DNA of 64,000 nucleotides, from assembly GCA_902525565.1 (NCBI GenBank), contig CABZHY010000001.1:62001-126000 (forward strand), given 5' to 3'. Both the position numbers and the translations under genes were made by a program. This document shows, in pieces, positions 55,226 to 64,000 of the stretch. The notes under the pieces are model-generated. The model saw only the letters and a list, made by a program, of their open reading frames with translations. It did not search any database and had not been told where the DNA came from. The DNA is from an uncultured Pelagibacteraceae bacterium. GTDB taxonomy: Bacteria > Pseudomonadota > Alphaproteobacteria > Pelagibacterales > Pelagibacteraceae. Each line of letters starts with the position of its first letter. Within the stretch, counting starts at the first letter, position 1.

Positions 55226-56706
55226 TGAATTTTCCTATTCTCTCATCTTTAATATTATTACCAATAGTTGGTGCTTTATTTTTATTTTTTACCAAAGATA
55301 AAGAAGGAAATAACTTAACTGCTAAATATGTTGCTTTATTTACAACGGTAGTTAATTTTTTAATTTCGATTTATCTTTGGATTTCTTTTGACCAATCAAC
55401 GTCAAGTTTTCAGTTTGTAGAGGATAGAACATGGATTGAAGGATTTATAAATTATAAAGTTGGAGTTGATGGTATTTCAATTTTATTTATTATATTAACA
55501 ACATTTATAACTCCCCTTTGTATAATATCTGTAAATAATTCTGTTAAAAATAGATTAAGAGATTTTTTAATTGCAATTCTAATTATGGAAAGTTTTATGA
55601 TTGGTGTTTTCTGTGCACTTGATTTAGTTGTATTCTATTTATTTTTTGAAGCTGGATTAATACCAATGTTTTTAATTATTGGTATTTGGGGAGGTTCAAG
55701 AAGAGTTTATTCTGCATTCAAATTCTTTTTATACACATTGTTAGGTTCTGTTTTGATGTTAGTTGCAATAATTTCAATTTATTGGATTACAGGAACAACG
55801 GACGTGGTTCAACTATATGAAATTGGCATTGATGTTAAATATCAAAATTTATTATGGTTAGCATTTTTTAGTTCATTCGCTGTTAAAACACCTATGTGGC
55901 CAGTTCATACATGGTTACCAGATGCTCACGTTGAGGCTCCTACAGCAGGATCTGTATTACTAGCTGCAATTTTGTTAAAGATGGCTGGATATGGTTTTAT
56001 AAGATTTTCTTTAGGTCTATTCCCGGTTGCATCAGAGGTATTTACACCATTAATTTACACCTTGAGTGTTATAGCAATCATATTTACTTCACTGATAGCT
56101 TTAATGCAGGAAGATATGAAAAAGTTAATTGCTTATTCATCAGTTGCGCATATGGGCTTTGTAACTTTGGGTATATTCACTTTGCAACAACAAGGAATTG
56201 AAGGAAGTATAATTCAAATGATAAGCCATGGCTTAGTTTCAGCAGCATTATTTTTAACTGTTGGTGTAGTTTATGACAGAATGCATTCTAGATTGATAAG
56301 TACGTATGGCGGACTAGTTTCTGTAATTCCAAAATATTCAATATTGTTCATGTTATTTGCTTTAGCATCACTTGGTTTACCTGGAACTAGTGGATTTATT
56401 GGTGAGTTTTTAATATTAATGGGAGCTTTCAAAGATAACTTTTTAGTAGCTGTTATAGCTAGTATTGGGGTGATTTTAGGAGCTGCATACATTTTATGGC
56501 TCTATAAAAGAGTAGTATTTGGAAAATTAATTAATGAAGATCTTAAAAAAATGTTAGATTTAAATAGATCTGAATATTTTATTTTATCTAGTTTAGCTGC
56601 ACCAATCTTATTTTTTGGTTTTTATCCCGATCCATTAATCAATACTATTGAAGTTTCTGTCACTGATTTAATTAATACACACAACACAAATATAGCTAGT
56701 AAATAA
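55225..56706 (+). CDS. nuoM: NADH-quinone oxidoreductase subunit M
   Basis: Antiporter-like proton-pumping subunit of 493 residues and about 14 helices, with 'FFEAGLIPMFLIIGIWGG', 'KTPMWPVHTWLPDAHVEAPTAGS' region and the broken-helix lysines conserved. Overlaps nuoL by one base; one base before nuoN. Confidence 0.98.
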   Translation: MNFPILSSLILLPIVGALFLFFTKDKEGNNLTAKYVALFTTVVNFLISIYLWISFDQSTSSFQFVEDRTWIEGFINYKVGVDGISILFIILTTFITPLCIISVNNSVKNRLRDFLIAILIMESFMIGVFCALDLVVFYLFFEAGLIPMFLIIGIWGGSRRVYSAFKFFLYTLLGSVLMLVAIISIYWITGTTDVVQLYEIGIDVKYQNLLWLAFFSSFAVKTPMWPVHTWLPDAHVEAPTAGSVLLAAILLKMAGYGFIRFSLGLFPVASEVFTPLIYTLSVIAIIFTSLIALMQEDMKKLIAYSSVAHMGFVTLGIFTLQQQGIEGSIIQMISHGLVSAALFLTVGVVYDRMHSRLISTYGGLVSVIPKYSILFMLFALASLGLPGTSGFIGEFLILMGAFKDNFLVAVIASIGVILGAAYILWLYKRVVFGKLINEDLKKMLDLNRSEYFILSSLAAPILFFGFYPDPLINTIEVSVTDLINTHNTNIASK

Positions 56707-56707
56707 T

Positions 56708-58126
56708 ATGGAAAATTTAAATTTAATATTACCTGAAATTTTTATTTCTCTATCAATTATGTTTTTACTTATTTTGGGTGTTTTTAAAAATGACAGTTCT
56801 AAAATTACTTTCAATTTATCGTTGTTTGCAATTTTAATTACAACAATAATAACAATAAATGAAACTTACGCTGCAACTAGAGAAACTTTGTTTAATGAAA
56901 GTGTCGTGATAGACAATATGTCTTCGCTAATGAAAATTATAACTTTAATTGGAGGTTTTTTAGTTTTAGTTATCTCATCAACTTATTTAAAAACATTTAA
57001 AATATATAATATAGAATACCCAGTTCTTATTTTGAGTTCTATTCTTGGCATGATGGTGATGATTAGCTCAAATGATTTAATTGTTTTTTATATGGGCTTA
57101 GAATTACAGTCATTAGCTCTTTATGTTTTAGCGACATATAACAGGGATGAATTGAAATCATCAGAAGCTGGTTTGAAATATTTTGTTTTAAGTGCATTAT
57201 CATCAGGACTATTATTATATGGATGTTCTTTGGTTTATGGTTTTTCAGGTTCAACCAATTTTGATATAATATCAAATCAACTAAATTCTGAGGAATATTT
57301 TTTAACTTTTGGTATTGTGTTCATATTAGTTGGATTAGCATTCAAAATTTCAGCAGTTCCATTTCATATGTGGGCACCCGATGTCTACGAGGGATCTCCA
57401 ACAACTGTAACTTTGTTTTTTACAATAGTACCAAAGGTAGCTGCTTTGACTGTATTTATTAGATTTTTATATGTTCCTTTTTTAAATTTAATTGATCAAT
57501 GGCAAATGATAATAGTTTTTTTATCTATAGCTTCTATGGTTTTTGGAGCAGTTGCTGCTATAGGGCAAACTAATATTAAAAGGCTGGTAGCCTACAGTTC
57601 TATTGGGCACATAGGATATACATTAGCTGGATTAGCAACAGCATCAAATGAAGGAATTCAAAGTTCAATAATATACATATCAATATATGTTCTCATGAAC
57701 TTAGCTCTTTTTTCTTGTCTATTAATGTTAAGAAGAAAAGATCAATATTATGAGGATATTGATGATCTTTCCGGTTTATCAAAAAATCATCCGTTATTAT
57801 CTTTATGTTTGTTGTTAATACTATTTTCTTTGGCAGGTATACCTCCTCTAGCTGGTTTCTTTGCAAAATTTTATGTTTTTAAAGCAGTGTTGGAACAATC
57901 AATGTATTTCTTAGCTATAGTAGGGCTATTATCAACCGTGATTGCAGCTTTTTATTATCTAAGAATAATAAAAATAATGTATTTTGACAAAGAAAAAGAC
58001 AAATACGATACAGATCATAGCTTATGGCTAAAATTTTCACTGTCATTTTCGACCATATTAATTCTTTTTTACTTCATATTTCCAAGTCAGTTAATAGAAG
58101 TTGTTTCAAGAATTAATATTATTTAA
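56708..58126 (+). CDS. nuoN: NADH-quinone oxidoreductase subunit N
   Basis: Third antiporter-like pump subunit, 472 residues, about 14 helices, with 'YMGLELQSLALYVLA' and 'PFHMWAPDVYEGSPTTVTLFF' region. Last of the 14 nuo genes; the operon continues into birA through a one-base stop/start overlap (TAATG). Confidence 0.98.
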   Translation: MENLNLILPEIFISLSIMFLLILGVFKNDSSKITFNLSLFAILITTIITINETYAATRETLFNESVVIDNMSSLMKIITLIGGFLVLVISSTYLKTFKIYNIEYPVLILSSILGMMVMISSNDLIVFYMGLELQSLALYVLATYNRDELKSSEAGLKYFVLSALSSGLLLYGCSLVYGFSGSTNFDIISNQLNSEEYFLTFGIVFILVGLAFKISAVPFHMWAPDVYEGSPTTVTLFFTIVPKVAALTVFIRFLYVPFLNLIDQWQMIIVFLSIASMVFGAVAAIGQTNIKRLVAYSSIGHIGYTLAGLATASNEGIQSSIIYISIYVLMNLALFSCLLMLRRKDQYYEDIDDLSGLSKNHPLLSLCLLLILFSLAGIPPLAGFFAKFYVFKAVLEQSMYFLAIVGLLSTVIAAFYYLRIIKIMYFDKEKDKYDTDHSLWLKFSLSFSTILILFYFIFPSQLIEVVSRINII

Positions 58127-58662
58127 TGAAGTTTAAAAAATTTAAATTTAAAAAGGTTAAAAGCACAAACAATACCGCAATAAGAATTATCAGAGAAAAT
58201 AAACATAAACTAGGCATGGTTGTTGCTGAAAAGCAAGTAAATGGTAGAGGACAGTATGGAAGAAAATGGATATCATCAAAAGGAAATTTATTTATCTCTT
58301 TTTTCAACGAACTAAATAAAACGAAACTATCCATTAACACTATAACAAAAATTAATTGTCTTTTGGTCAAAAAATCACTCTCGTCATTTACAAGTAAGAA
58401 AATTTTATTTAAAAAACCGAACGACTTATTAATTGATAAAAAAAAAATTAGTGGCATTTTACAAGAAGTCATATTTCTAAGAGATAAAAAATTTTTAATT
58501 ACTGGTATAGGTATAAATATTAAAAAAAATCCAATTATTAGGAATTATCCTGCTACAAACTTGCAAGAGGTAACTAAAAAAAGTATTAGTAAATTGACTG
58601 TAGAAAATAAACTAAAACAACTTTTTGAAAAAAACTTATCAAAACTGTATAAAAATAAATAA
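58126..58662 (+). CDS. birA: Biotin--[acetyl-CoA-carboxylase] ligase, short form
   Basis: Attaches biotin to carboxyl-carrier protein. The ATP/biotin loop 'NGRGQYGRKW' (GRGRxGR-like, with Gln at the third position) is near residue 41; 'KKPNDLLIDKKKISGIL' supplies the KWPND-type block and the biotin-contact Lys. At 178 residues it lacks the N-terminal helix-turn-helix of E. coli BirA, so it cannot repress bio genes, and its C-terminal SH3-like domain is missing or greatly shortened. One-base overlaps with both neighbours. Confidence 0.88.
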   Translation: MKFKKFKFKKVKSTNNTAIRIIRENKHKLGMVVAEKQVNGRGQYGRKWISSKGNLFISFFNELNKTKLSINTITKINCLLVKKSLSSFTSKKILFKKPNDLLIDKKKISGILQEVIFLRDKKFLITGIGINIKKNPIIRNYPATNLQEVTKKSISKLTVENKLKQLFEKNLSKLYKNK

Positions 58663-59408
58663 TGTACATTCTAGGTGATATTGGCAATACAGAAACAAAA
58701 TTATGGATTGTTTCTAAAAAAAATAAAATTTCAAAAAAAATTACTTTTTTATCTAAATCTGTAAATAAGAAGCAGCTTAATATTTTATTTAAAAAAAATA
58801 AAATTCAATTAAATAAAGTTGAAAAAATTTTATTTTGCAGTGTTGTACCTAAAACATTTTCTATTATTAAAAAATTTTTATCGAAAGAAATTAAAACAAA
58901 ATGTTTTGAAGTTAAAAAATTAAACTTAAAATCACTTATAAAAATCAAAGTAGATTACAACCAAGTAGGCTCCGATAGAATTACTAATGCTTTAAGTTTA
59001 ATGAATAACAAAAATAATTTTATAATTTTAGATTTTGGAACAGCAACAACTTTTGATGTTCTAATTAAAAATACCTACTACGGAGGTATTATTGCCCCAG
59101 GCGTGAGATTATCTCTTAATACGTTGTCTGACAAAGCAACTTTGATTCCAAAAATAGATTTAAAAAAGATTGATAAAGTCATTGGTAACAACACAATCTC
59201 AGCTGTTAGATCGGGCTTTTTTTGGGGTTATGCAGGTTTAATTGACAATATTATTAATTTAATTAAGAAAGAGACAAGAAAATCTTTTAAAGTAATTATT
59301 ACTGGTGGATTTTCAAATTTGTTTAAAAACTCAATAAAAACGAAAGCAAGTCACAACCAAAATATTACAATTAAAGGCTTAATAAGAATTTCAAAACTAA
59401 TTAAATAA
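58662..59408 (+). CDS. coaX: Type III pantothenate kinase
   Basis: First enzyme of coenzyme A synthesis; phosphorylates pantothenate. The ASKHA fold shows 'DIGNTETKLWI' (phosphate 1), 'GSDRITNAL', 'DFGTATTFDV' (phosphate 2) and 'GGIIAPGVRLSLNTL'. 248 residues. Starts in the birA stop codon (TAATG), the order commonly seen after nuoN in alphaproteobacteria. Confidence 0.94.
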   Translation: MYILGDIGNTETKLWIVSKKNKISKKITFLSKSVNKKQLNILFKKNKIQLNKVEKILFCSVVPKTFSIIKKFLSKEIKTKCFEVKKLNLKSLIKIKVDYNQVGSDRITNALSLMNNKNNFIILDFGTATTFDVLIKNTYYGGIIAPGVRLSLNTLSDKATLIPKIDLKKIDKVIGNNTISAVRSGFFWGYAGLIDNIINLIKKETRKSFKVIITGGFSNLFKNSIKTKASHNQNITIKGLIRISKLIK

Positions 59409-59409
59409 T

Positions 59410-61068
59410 ATGAAAGACGAACTATTATTTTGTCCCTTAGGTGGATCAGGTGAAATAGGCATGAACATGAATTTGTTCGGTTATGGTCTACCTAGTGATC
59501 ACAAATGGATTATGGTCGACATAGGAGTAACATTTGCAGATGATACTATTCCAGGTGTTGATTTAATTTATCCAGATCCCGGGTTTATAGTTGAGAGAAA
59601 AGATAATTTATTAGGAATAGTTTTAACACATGCTCACGAGGATCATATTGGTGCTATTGCTCATTTATGGCCAAAATTAAAATGTAAAATTTTTGCAACT
59701 CCTTTTACAGCTGTATTAATCCGAGAAAAATTTAGAGAAAAACAAATTGATATAACAAATGATTTACAGATTGTTGAATTGAATGGAAAGATTGCCTTGG
59801 ATCCATTTGAAATTGAATATATTACATTAACACATTCTATATTGGAACCAAACGGACTTAGAATAAAAACACCAGCTGGAGTAATTTTGCATACTGGAGA
59901 TTGGAAAGTAGATCCAAACCCATTAATTGGAGACAATATAAATGAAAAAAGATTGAAGGAAATCGGAGAAGAAGGTGTGCTAGCAATGATTTGTGACTCA
60001 ACGAATGTTTTTAGCTCTGGTAGATCAGGTTCAGAATTAGATGTAAGAAAAAATATGTTGAACATTATGTCCCGATTAAAAAAAAGAATTATCATAACCT
60101 CTTTTGCTTCAAACGTAGCTAGAATGGAGACAGCATTTTATTGTGCAGAACAAACTGGAAGACAAATCTCACTAGTTGGTAGATCAATGCATCGTATTTA
60201 TAAAGCTGCACGTCAATGCGGATATTTAAAAAATATGATTGAACCAATTGATCCAAGAGAAGCTAAAAATTTCTCAAGAGAAAAAATTATATATTTATGT
60301 ACTGGAAGCCAAGGCGAACCAATGGGCGCAATGATGAGAATTTCTAGTTATGTTCATCCAGATGTTTTTATTGAAAAAGGTGATGCTGTAATTTTTTCTT
60401 CAAAAATTATACCTGGCAATGAAAAAAAACTTTACAAACTTCACAATCAACTTGTTAAAGATGGAATTGAAGTAATATCTGAGGAAACTGAATTTGTACA
60501 TGTTTCTGGACATCCAAATAGAGAAGACCTTAAAGAGATGTATCAATGGGTAAAACCTAGGTGTGTGATACCTGTGCACGGTGAACATAGACATATGATA
60601 GAGCACATTAATTTTGCAAAAGAAATGCAAGTACCACATCCAGTTCAAGTAGAAAATGGTGATATTGTTAAGTTATATCCAGGTGAAAAACCTGAAGTAT
60701 ATGATAAGGCTCCAAGTGGCAGACTCTACTTAGATGGTAGTGTTAGTGTTGATCCAGATTCACAATCGATAAAAGATAGGAAAAATTTAAGTGCAAATGG
60801 ATATCTCGAGGTGACAATTATGATTACACCTAAAGGTAATATTCACAACAACCCTATTCTTTCATTTCGTGGTTTACCTGTAGATGATCGAGATGATTTT
60901 GTTTATGGATTAGAGGAGGAAATAGAGAAAACCTCTAGAACTTTTAAAATTGGAAGCAAGCAACAAGAACACAATCTTATTGATGCATTAAAAATTGCCT
61001 GTAGAAAATTTTCTAAAGAGAGAACAGGAAAAAAACCTTTTACCAATATCAATTTAGTAAGAATTTAA
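59410..61068 (+). CDS. rnj: Ribonuclease J
   Basis: Metallo-beta-lactamase/beta-CASP ribonuclease of 552 residues with 5'-exo and endonuclease activity, used in rRNA and mRNA processing. Zinc motif His74-x-His76-x-Asp78-His79 in 'LTHAHEDHIG', then 'HTGDWKVDP', the beta-CASP block 'CDSTNVFSSGRSGSE' and 'HVSGHPNREDL'. One base after coaX; overlaps the DUF1467 gene by one base. Confidence 0.95.
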   Translation: MKDELLFCPLGGSGEIGMNMNLFGYGLPSDHKWIMVDIGVTFADDTIPGVDLIYPDPGFIVERKDNLLGIVLTHAHEDHIGAIAHLWPKLKCKIFATPFTAVLIREKFREKQIDITNDLQIVELNGKIALDPFEIEYITLTHSILEPNGLRIKTPAGVILHTGDWKVDPNPLIGDNINEKRLKEIGEEGVLAMICDSTNVFSSGRSGSELDVRKNMLNIMSRLKKRIIITSFASNVARMETAFYCAEQTGRQISLVGRSMHRIYKAARQCGYLKNMIEPIDPREAKNFSREKIIYLCTGSQGEPMGAMMRISSYVHPDVFIEKGDAVIFSSKIIPGNEKKLYKLHNQLVKDGIEVISEETEFVHVSGHPNREDLKEMYQWVKPRCVIPVHGEHRHMIEHINFAKEMQVPHPVQVENGDIVKLYPGEKPEVYDKAPSGRLYLDGSVSVDPDSQSIKDRKNLSANGYLEVTIMITPKGNIHNNPILSFRGLPVDDRDDFVYGLEEEIEKTSRTFKIGSKQQEHNLIDALKIACRKFSKERTGKKPFTNINLVRI

Positions 61069-61313
61069 TGAGCGCAACAGGCCTAGCTATTATCTATATA
61101 ATTATATGGTGGATAGTTTTTTTTGCTATCCTACCTATTGATGTGAATCGAACAAAGACTGTAAAAATTGACGGTGAGGATCCTGGCTCACCTGAAAATC
61201 CAAAAATGCTGAAAAAATTCCTTTATTGCACTGGAATTACTACTGTCATTTTCATAATAATTTACTTATTAATTAAATTTGAATATTTAAATTTAAGAAA
61301 TATGATTAATTAA
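61068..61313 (+). CDS. DUF1467 family membrane protein
   Basis: Protein of 81 residues with two helices (about 6-25 and 49-68) flanking a polar segment containing 'DGEDPGSPENPKML', the DUF1467 hallmark. It is a small alphaproteobacterial protein of unknown function, regularly found between the RNase J and proS genes. It starts in the RNase J stop codon and is followed by proS after one base. Confidence 0.88.
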   Translation: MSATGLAIIYIIIWWIVFFAILPIDVNRTKTVKIDGEDPGSPENPKMLKKFLYCTGITTVIFIIIYLLIKFEYLNLRNMIN

Positions 61314-61314
61314 G

Positions 61315-62649
61315 ATGCTGTTATCAAATTCATTTATACCAATATTAAAAAATAATCCTTCAGAAGCAAAAATTAAATCTCATCAATTGATGTTGAGAGT
61401 AGGCATGATTAAGCAAGCCTCAGCAGGAATTTATTCATGGTTACCTTTAGGTTTTAAAGTAATGAAAAAAATAGAAGACATTGTCAGACAAGAACAAAAT
61501 AAAATTGGAGCTCAAGAAATATTAATGCCAACAATTCAATCCAGTGAAATTTGGAAAGAAAGCGGTCGTTATGACGATTATGGTGAAGAGATGTTAAGAA
61601 TAACCGACCGTCAAAATAGAGAAATGTTATATGGACCAACCAATGAAGAGCAAGTTACTGAAATTTTTAGATCTTCAATAAAATCTTATAAATCACTCCC
61701 ACAACTTATGTATCATATTCAATGGAAGTTCAGAGATGAAATTAGACCTAGATTTGGAATTATGCGTGGTAGAGAGTTTTATATGAAAGATGCCTATTCA
61801 TTTGATGTATCAGATGATGAAGCTTTTTATTCATATAATAAATTCTTTCTTTCTTATTTAAGAACATTTAAAAGATTATCTTTAATAGCAATTCCCATGG
61901 CTGCTGATACAGGACCTATAGGTGGAAATTTATCTCATGAATTTATTATTCTTGCTGATACTGGAGAAAGTAAAATTTTCACAGATAAAAGAATATTCGA
62001 TCTCGATAGCGATGATACCGAACTAGAAAAAACATCATTAGAGAGTATGAGAAAAAAATATGAACAATTCTATGCTGTAACTGATGAAAAGTTTAATAAA
62101 GAAGAATTTGAAAAAATTGTTTCCAAAGAAAATCAATTGATAACAAAAGGTATCGAAGTAGGTCATATATTTTATTTTGGTGACAAGTACTCAAAACCAA
62201 TGGGTGCATCAGTTGATTTACCAGGAGGAAAGAAAGATTTTGTTAAAATGGGTTCTTATGGAATTGGTGTATCAAGGTTAGTAGGGGCTATAATTGAGGC
62301 AAAATATGATGACAAAAATGAAATCATGAAATGGCCATTGTCTGTTGCTCCTTATGATATTGCTATTATACCTATGATAAATAAAAATGACACCTCAGCT
62401 TTAGATAAAGCAAATAATATTAATAAAGAATTACTCAAAAATAATATTGATGCAATCATTGATGATACAGATGAAAACTTTTCATCTAAAATTAAAAAAA
62501 TGAACTTAATTGGAGCCCCGTATCAAATTATCATTGGTAAGAAAAGCGAAGGTGATTTATTAGAGTTTAAAGAAACTAGTGGAGAAACTCAAATTTTACC
62601 ATTAGGTACAATTATAGAAATTATAACTAAACAAAAAAATTCAATTTGA
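61315..62649 (+). CDS. proS: Prolyl-tRNA synthetase, short form
   Basis: Class II synthetase of 444 residues. Motif 2 is around 'QWKFRDEIRPRFGIMRGREF', with TNEE binding loop 'GPTNEEQVTEIFR' and motif 3 'GSYGIGVSRLVGA'. It lacks the large cis-editing insertion of the E. coli enzyme (about 570 residues), the form usual in alphaproteobacteria, so Ala-tRNA(Pro) clearance needs a separate protein. Its stop overlaps the TTG start of lolC. Confidence 0.97.
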   Translation: MLLSNSFIPILKNNPSEAKIKSHQLMLRVGMIKQASAGIYSWLPLGFKVMKKIEDIVRQEQNKIGAQEILMPTIQSSEIWKESGRYDDYGEEMLRITDRQNREMLYGPTNEEQVTEIFRSSIKSYKSLPQLMYHIQWKFRDEIRPRFGIMRGREFYMKDAYSFDVSDDEAFYSYNKFFLSYLRTFKRLSLIAIPMAADTGPIGGNLSHEFIILADTGESKIFTDKRIFDLDSDDTELEKTSLESMRKKYEQFYAVTDEKFNKEEFEKIVSKENQLITKGIEVGHIFYFGDKYSKPMGASVDLPGGKKDFVKMGSYGIGVSRLVGAIIEAKYDDKNEIMKWPLSVAPYDIAIIPMINKNDTSALDKANNINKELLKNNIDAIIDDTDENFSSKIKKMNLIGAPYQIIIGKKSEGDLLEFKETSGETQILPLGTIIEIITKQKNSI

Positions 62650-63878
62650 TTTCTACTTTAGAAAAAGAAATTACTTTTAGATTTTTAAAAGCCAGAAAAA
62701 AAGATGGTTTTTTAAATGTTATATCTATTTTTTCTTTTATAGGAATAAGTCTTGGAGTTGCAGTTCTTATTATTGTGATGTCAGTTATGAATGGATTTAG
62801 GACTGAGCTGATTAATAAAATAGTAGGCTTTAACTCACACATAACAGTAAAAACTTATGGAAATCCAATTGATGAAAAAAAAATAAATAAAAAAAATTTA
62901 AAATTAATTTCAGAAAATATTATTTTAAGTAATTCTGGTGAAGCTATTATACTTAAAAACGATACATCAAAAGGTATAGTATTACGTGGATATAAAACAA
63001 ATGACTTTCCAAGCTTAGAAATTGTAAAAAATAAAAATTTTAAAGGGAACAAAAGTCAATTAAATAGAAACTATATTTCTATAGGCAATGAATTAAGTTT
63101 TTCTTTAGATCTAAAAATAGGTGATGAATTAACTTTACTTTCACCATCAGGGTTAGAAACAATTATTGGTAGTATGCCAAAACAAAAAACTTTTTTGGTA
63201 GCATCGATTTACAACAGTGGTTTGGCTGAGTTTGATAATAATATCGCATTTATTAACTTAAGTACTCTTGAGGATTTTTTTGACTATAAGTCAGAGGATA
63301 GAAATTTAGAAATTTATTTAAAAAATCCAAATAAAATTGAGCAGCAAAAATTTATTGTCCAACAAATTTTTGATGAAGAATTTGTTATTAGCTGGGCTGA
63401 TATGAATAGTTCATTATTTTCTGCCTTAAAAGTAGAAAGAAATGTAATGTTTATTATCCTATCTTTAATAATTATTGTAGCAGCCTTTAATATAATTTCT
63501 GGGTTAACAATTTTAGTTAAAAATAAAACAAGAGATATCGCAATTTTAAAGTCAATTGGAGTATTAAATAAATCAATTGTAAAAATATTTTTTTTAGTAG
63601 GTGTAATAATAGGAACATCAGCCACTATTTTTGGAATTTTTTTAGGTGTAATGTTTTCTCTTTACATAGAGAATTTTAGACAATTTATTAGCTCAACATT
63701 TAATATAAGCTTATTCCCAGAAGAGATTTATTTTTTAAGCAAGATGCCTTCAGAAATAGATCCAACATCAATTTTTTTAATATCAATTTGTTCAATAATT
63801 ATAACAATAATAGTTTCAATTTTTCCTGCTTTTAAAGCAGCCAAACTGGACCCAATTAAATCTTTAAAATATGAATAA
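62646..63878 (+). CDS. lolC: Lipoprotein-releasing ABC transporter permease LolC/LolE
   Basis: Inner-membrane permease of 410 residues that extracts lipoproteins for transfer to LolA. One helix near residues 21-46, a periplasmic domain, then three C-terminal FtsX-type helices. 'GVAVLIIVMSVMNGF' and 'KTRDIAILKSIGVL' are typical. The start is TTG 62646 in a 4-nt TTGA overlap with proS, and it overlaps lolD by 8 nt. A single LolC/E-type gene suggests a LolFD-like homodimer. Confidence 0.93.
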   Translation: MISTLEKEITFRFLKARKKDGFLNVISIFSFIGISLGVAVLIIVMSVMNGFRTELINKIVGFNSHITVKTYGNPIDEKKINKKNLKLISENIILSNSGEAIILKNDTSKGIVLRGYKTNDFPSLEIVKNKNFKGNKSQLNRNYISIGNELSFSLDLKIGDELTLLSPSGLETIIGSMPKQKTFLVASIYNSGLAEFDNNIAFINLSTLEDFFDYKSEDRNLEIYLKNPNKIEQQKFIVQQIFDEEFVISWADMNSSLFSALKVERNVMFIILSLIIIVAAFNIISGLTILVKNKTRDIAILKSIGVLNKSIVKIFFLVGVIIGTSATIFGIFLGVMFSLYIENFRQFISSTFNISLFPEEIYFLSKMPSEIDPTSIFLISICSIIITIIVSIFPAFKAAKLDPIKSLKYE

Positions 63879-64000
63879 TTTTCTTGAATTAAAAAAAATA
63901 TTTAAAACTTTTAAAACTGAAAACACAGTTAAAGTATTAAAAAATCTTTCCCAAAAATTTGATAAAGGTAAAAGCTATTCTATAATGGGGCCATCTGGGT
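63871..64000 (+). CDS. lolD: Lipoprotein-releasing ABC transporter ATPase LolD (5' part only)
   Basis: The first 43 codons, from ATG 63871 to the window edge. The frame ends in 'YSIMGPSG', the beginning of the Walker A motif, preceded by the LolD-type opening 'LELKKIFKTFKTEN'. It overlaps the permease gene by 8 nt. Truncated only by the window boundary. Confidence 0.9.
   Translation, partial: MNNFLELKKIFKTFKTENTVKVLKNLSQKFDKGKSYSIMGPSG

Noticed and set aside
1-64000. Search by eye for CRISPR arrays, insertion sequences, integrases and tRNA-linked attachment repeats
   Set aside because: No spaced direct-repeat array, transposase, terminal inverted repeats or duplicated tRNA ends were seen. 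The accessory region therefore shows no direct sign of a mobile element.

Overview
The window looks like chromosome of a streamlined marine alphaproteobacterium of the SAR11 / Pelagibacterales type. The reasons are strong AT richness, Lys/Asn/Ile-rich proteins, almost no intergenic DNA, many start/stop overlaps, and a core order (tRNA-Leu, tig, clpP, clpX, lon, two tRNAs, nuoA-N, birA, coaX, RNase J, DUF1467, proS, lolC, lolD) typical of alphaproteobacteria with the short ProS. The taxonomic call is inference from composition and gene order; no database was searched.

Positions 1-34,200 are an accessory uptake-and-catabolism region. It holds three complete tripartite tricarboxylate transporters (tctC-tctB-tctA, at 31-3040, 3986-7018 and 15585-18549), one TRAP transporter (28599-31707) and one NCS1 permease (31733-33190). 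Enzymes lie between them: two cupins, a TauD-type dioxygenase, two hydroxyacid dehydrogenases, a gamma-glutamyltransferase-family amidohydrolase, a metal-dependent amidohydrolase with an overlapping CobW-type GTPase, two TauE/SafE exporters, an Old Yellow Enzyme homologue, two SDRs, a GlcD-type flavoprotein, an HpcH aldolase, a DadA-like oxidase, a GMC oxidoreductase and a zinc alcohol dehydrogenase. A 14-bp palindrome, GTTRAYnnRTYAAC, occurs six times, always between genes and always in front of these operons (3903, 3929, 9923, 12089, 15519, 21172). In several sites its left half coincides with the promoter -35 box. This implies one co-regulated set of about 20 genes whose regulator is not in the window. 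It is the main undescribed system seen here.

Positions 34,200-37,990 hold small genes: a DUF3047 protein, a YbgC-type thioesterase, a type-5 uracil-DNA glycosylase, a histidine phosphatase, a DUF1289 protein, and four short reading frames of 45-57 codons.

Positions 37,992-64,000 are housekeeping: tRNA-Leu(UAG), trigger factor, ClpP, ClpX, Lon, tRNA-Val(UAC), tRNA-Asp(GUC), the full 14-gene complex I operon, then birA-coaX-rnj-DUF1467-proS-lolC and the 5' end of lolD, cut by the window edge. No rRNA, CRISPR array, insertion sequence or phage gene was seen, and no gene for a sequence-specific transcription factor. No gene-free stretch exceeds 300 bases; the largest is about 145 bp (28455-28598).
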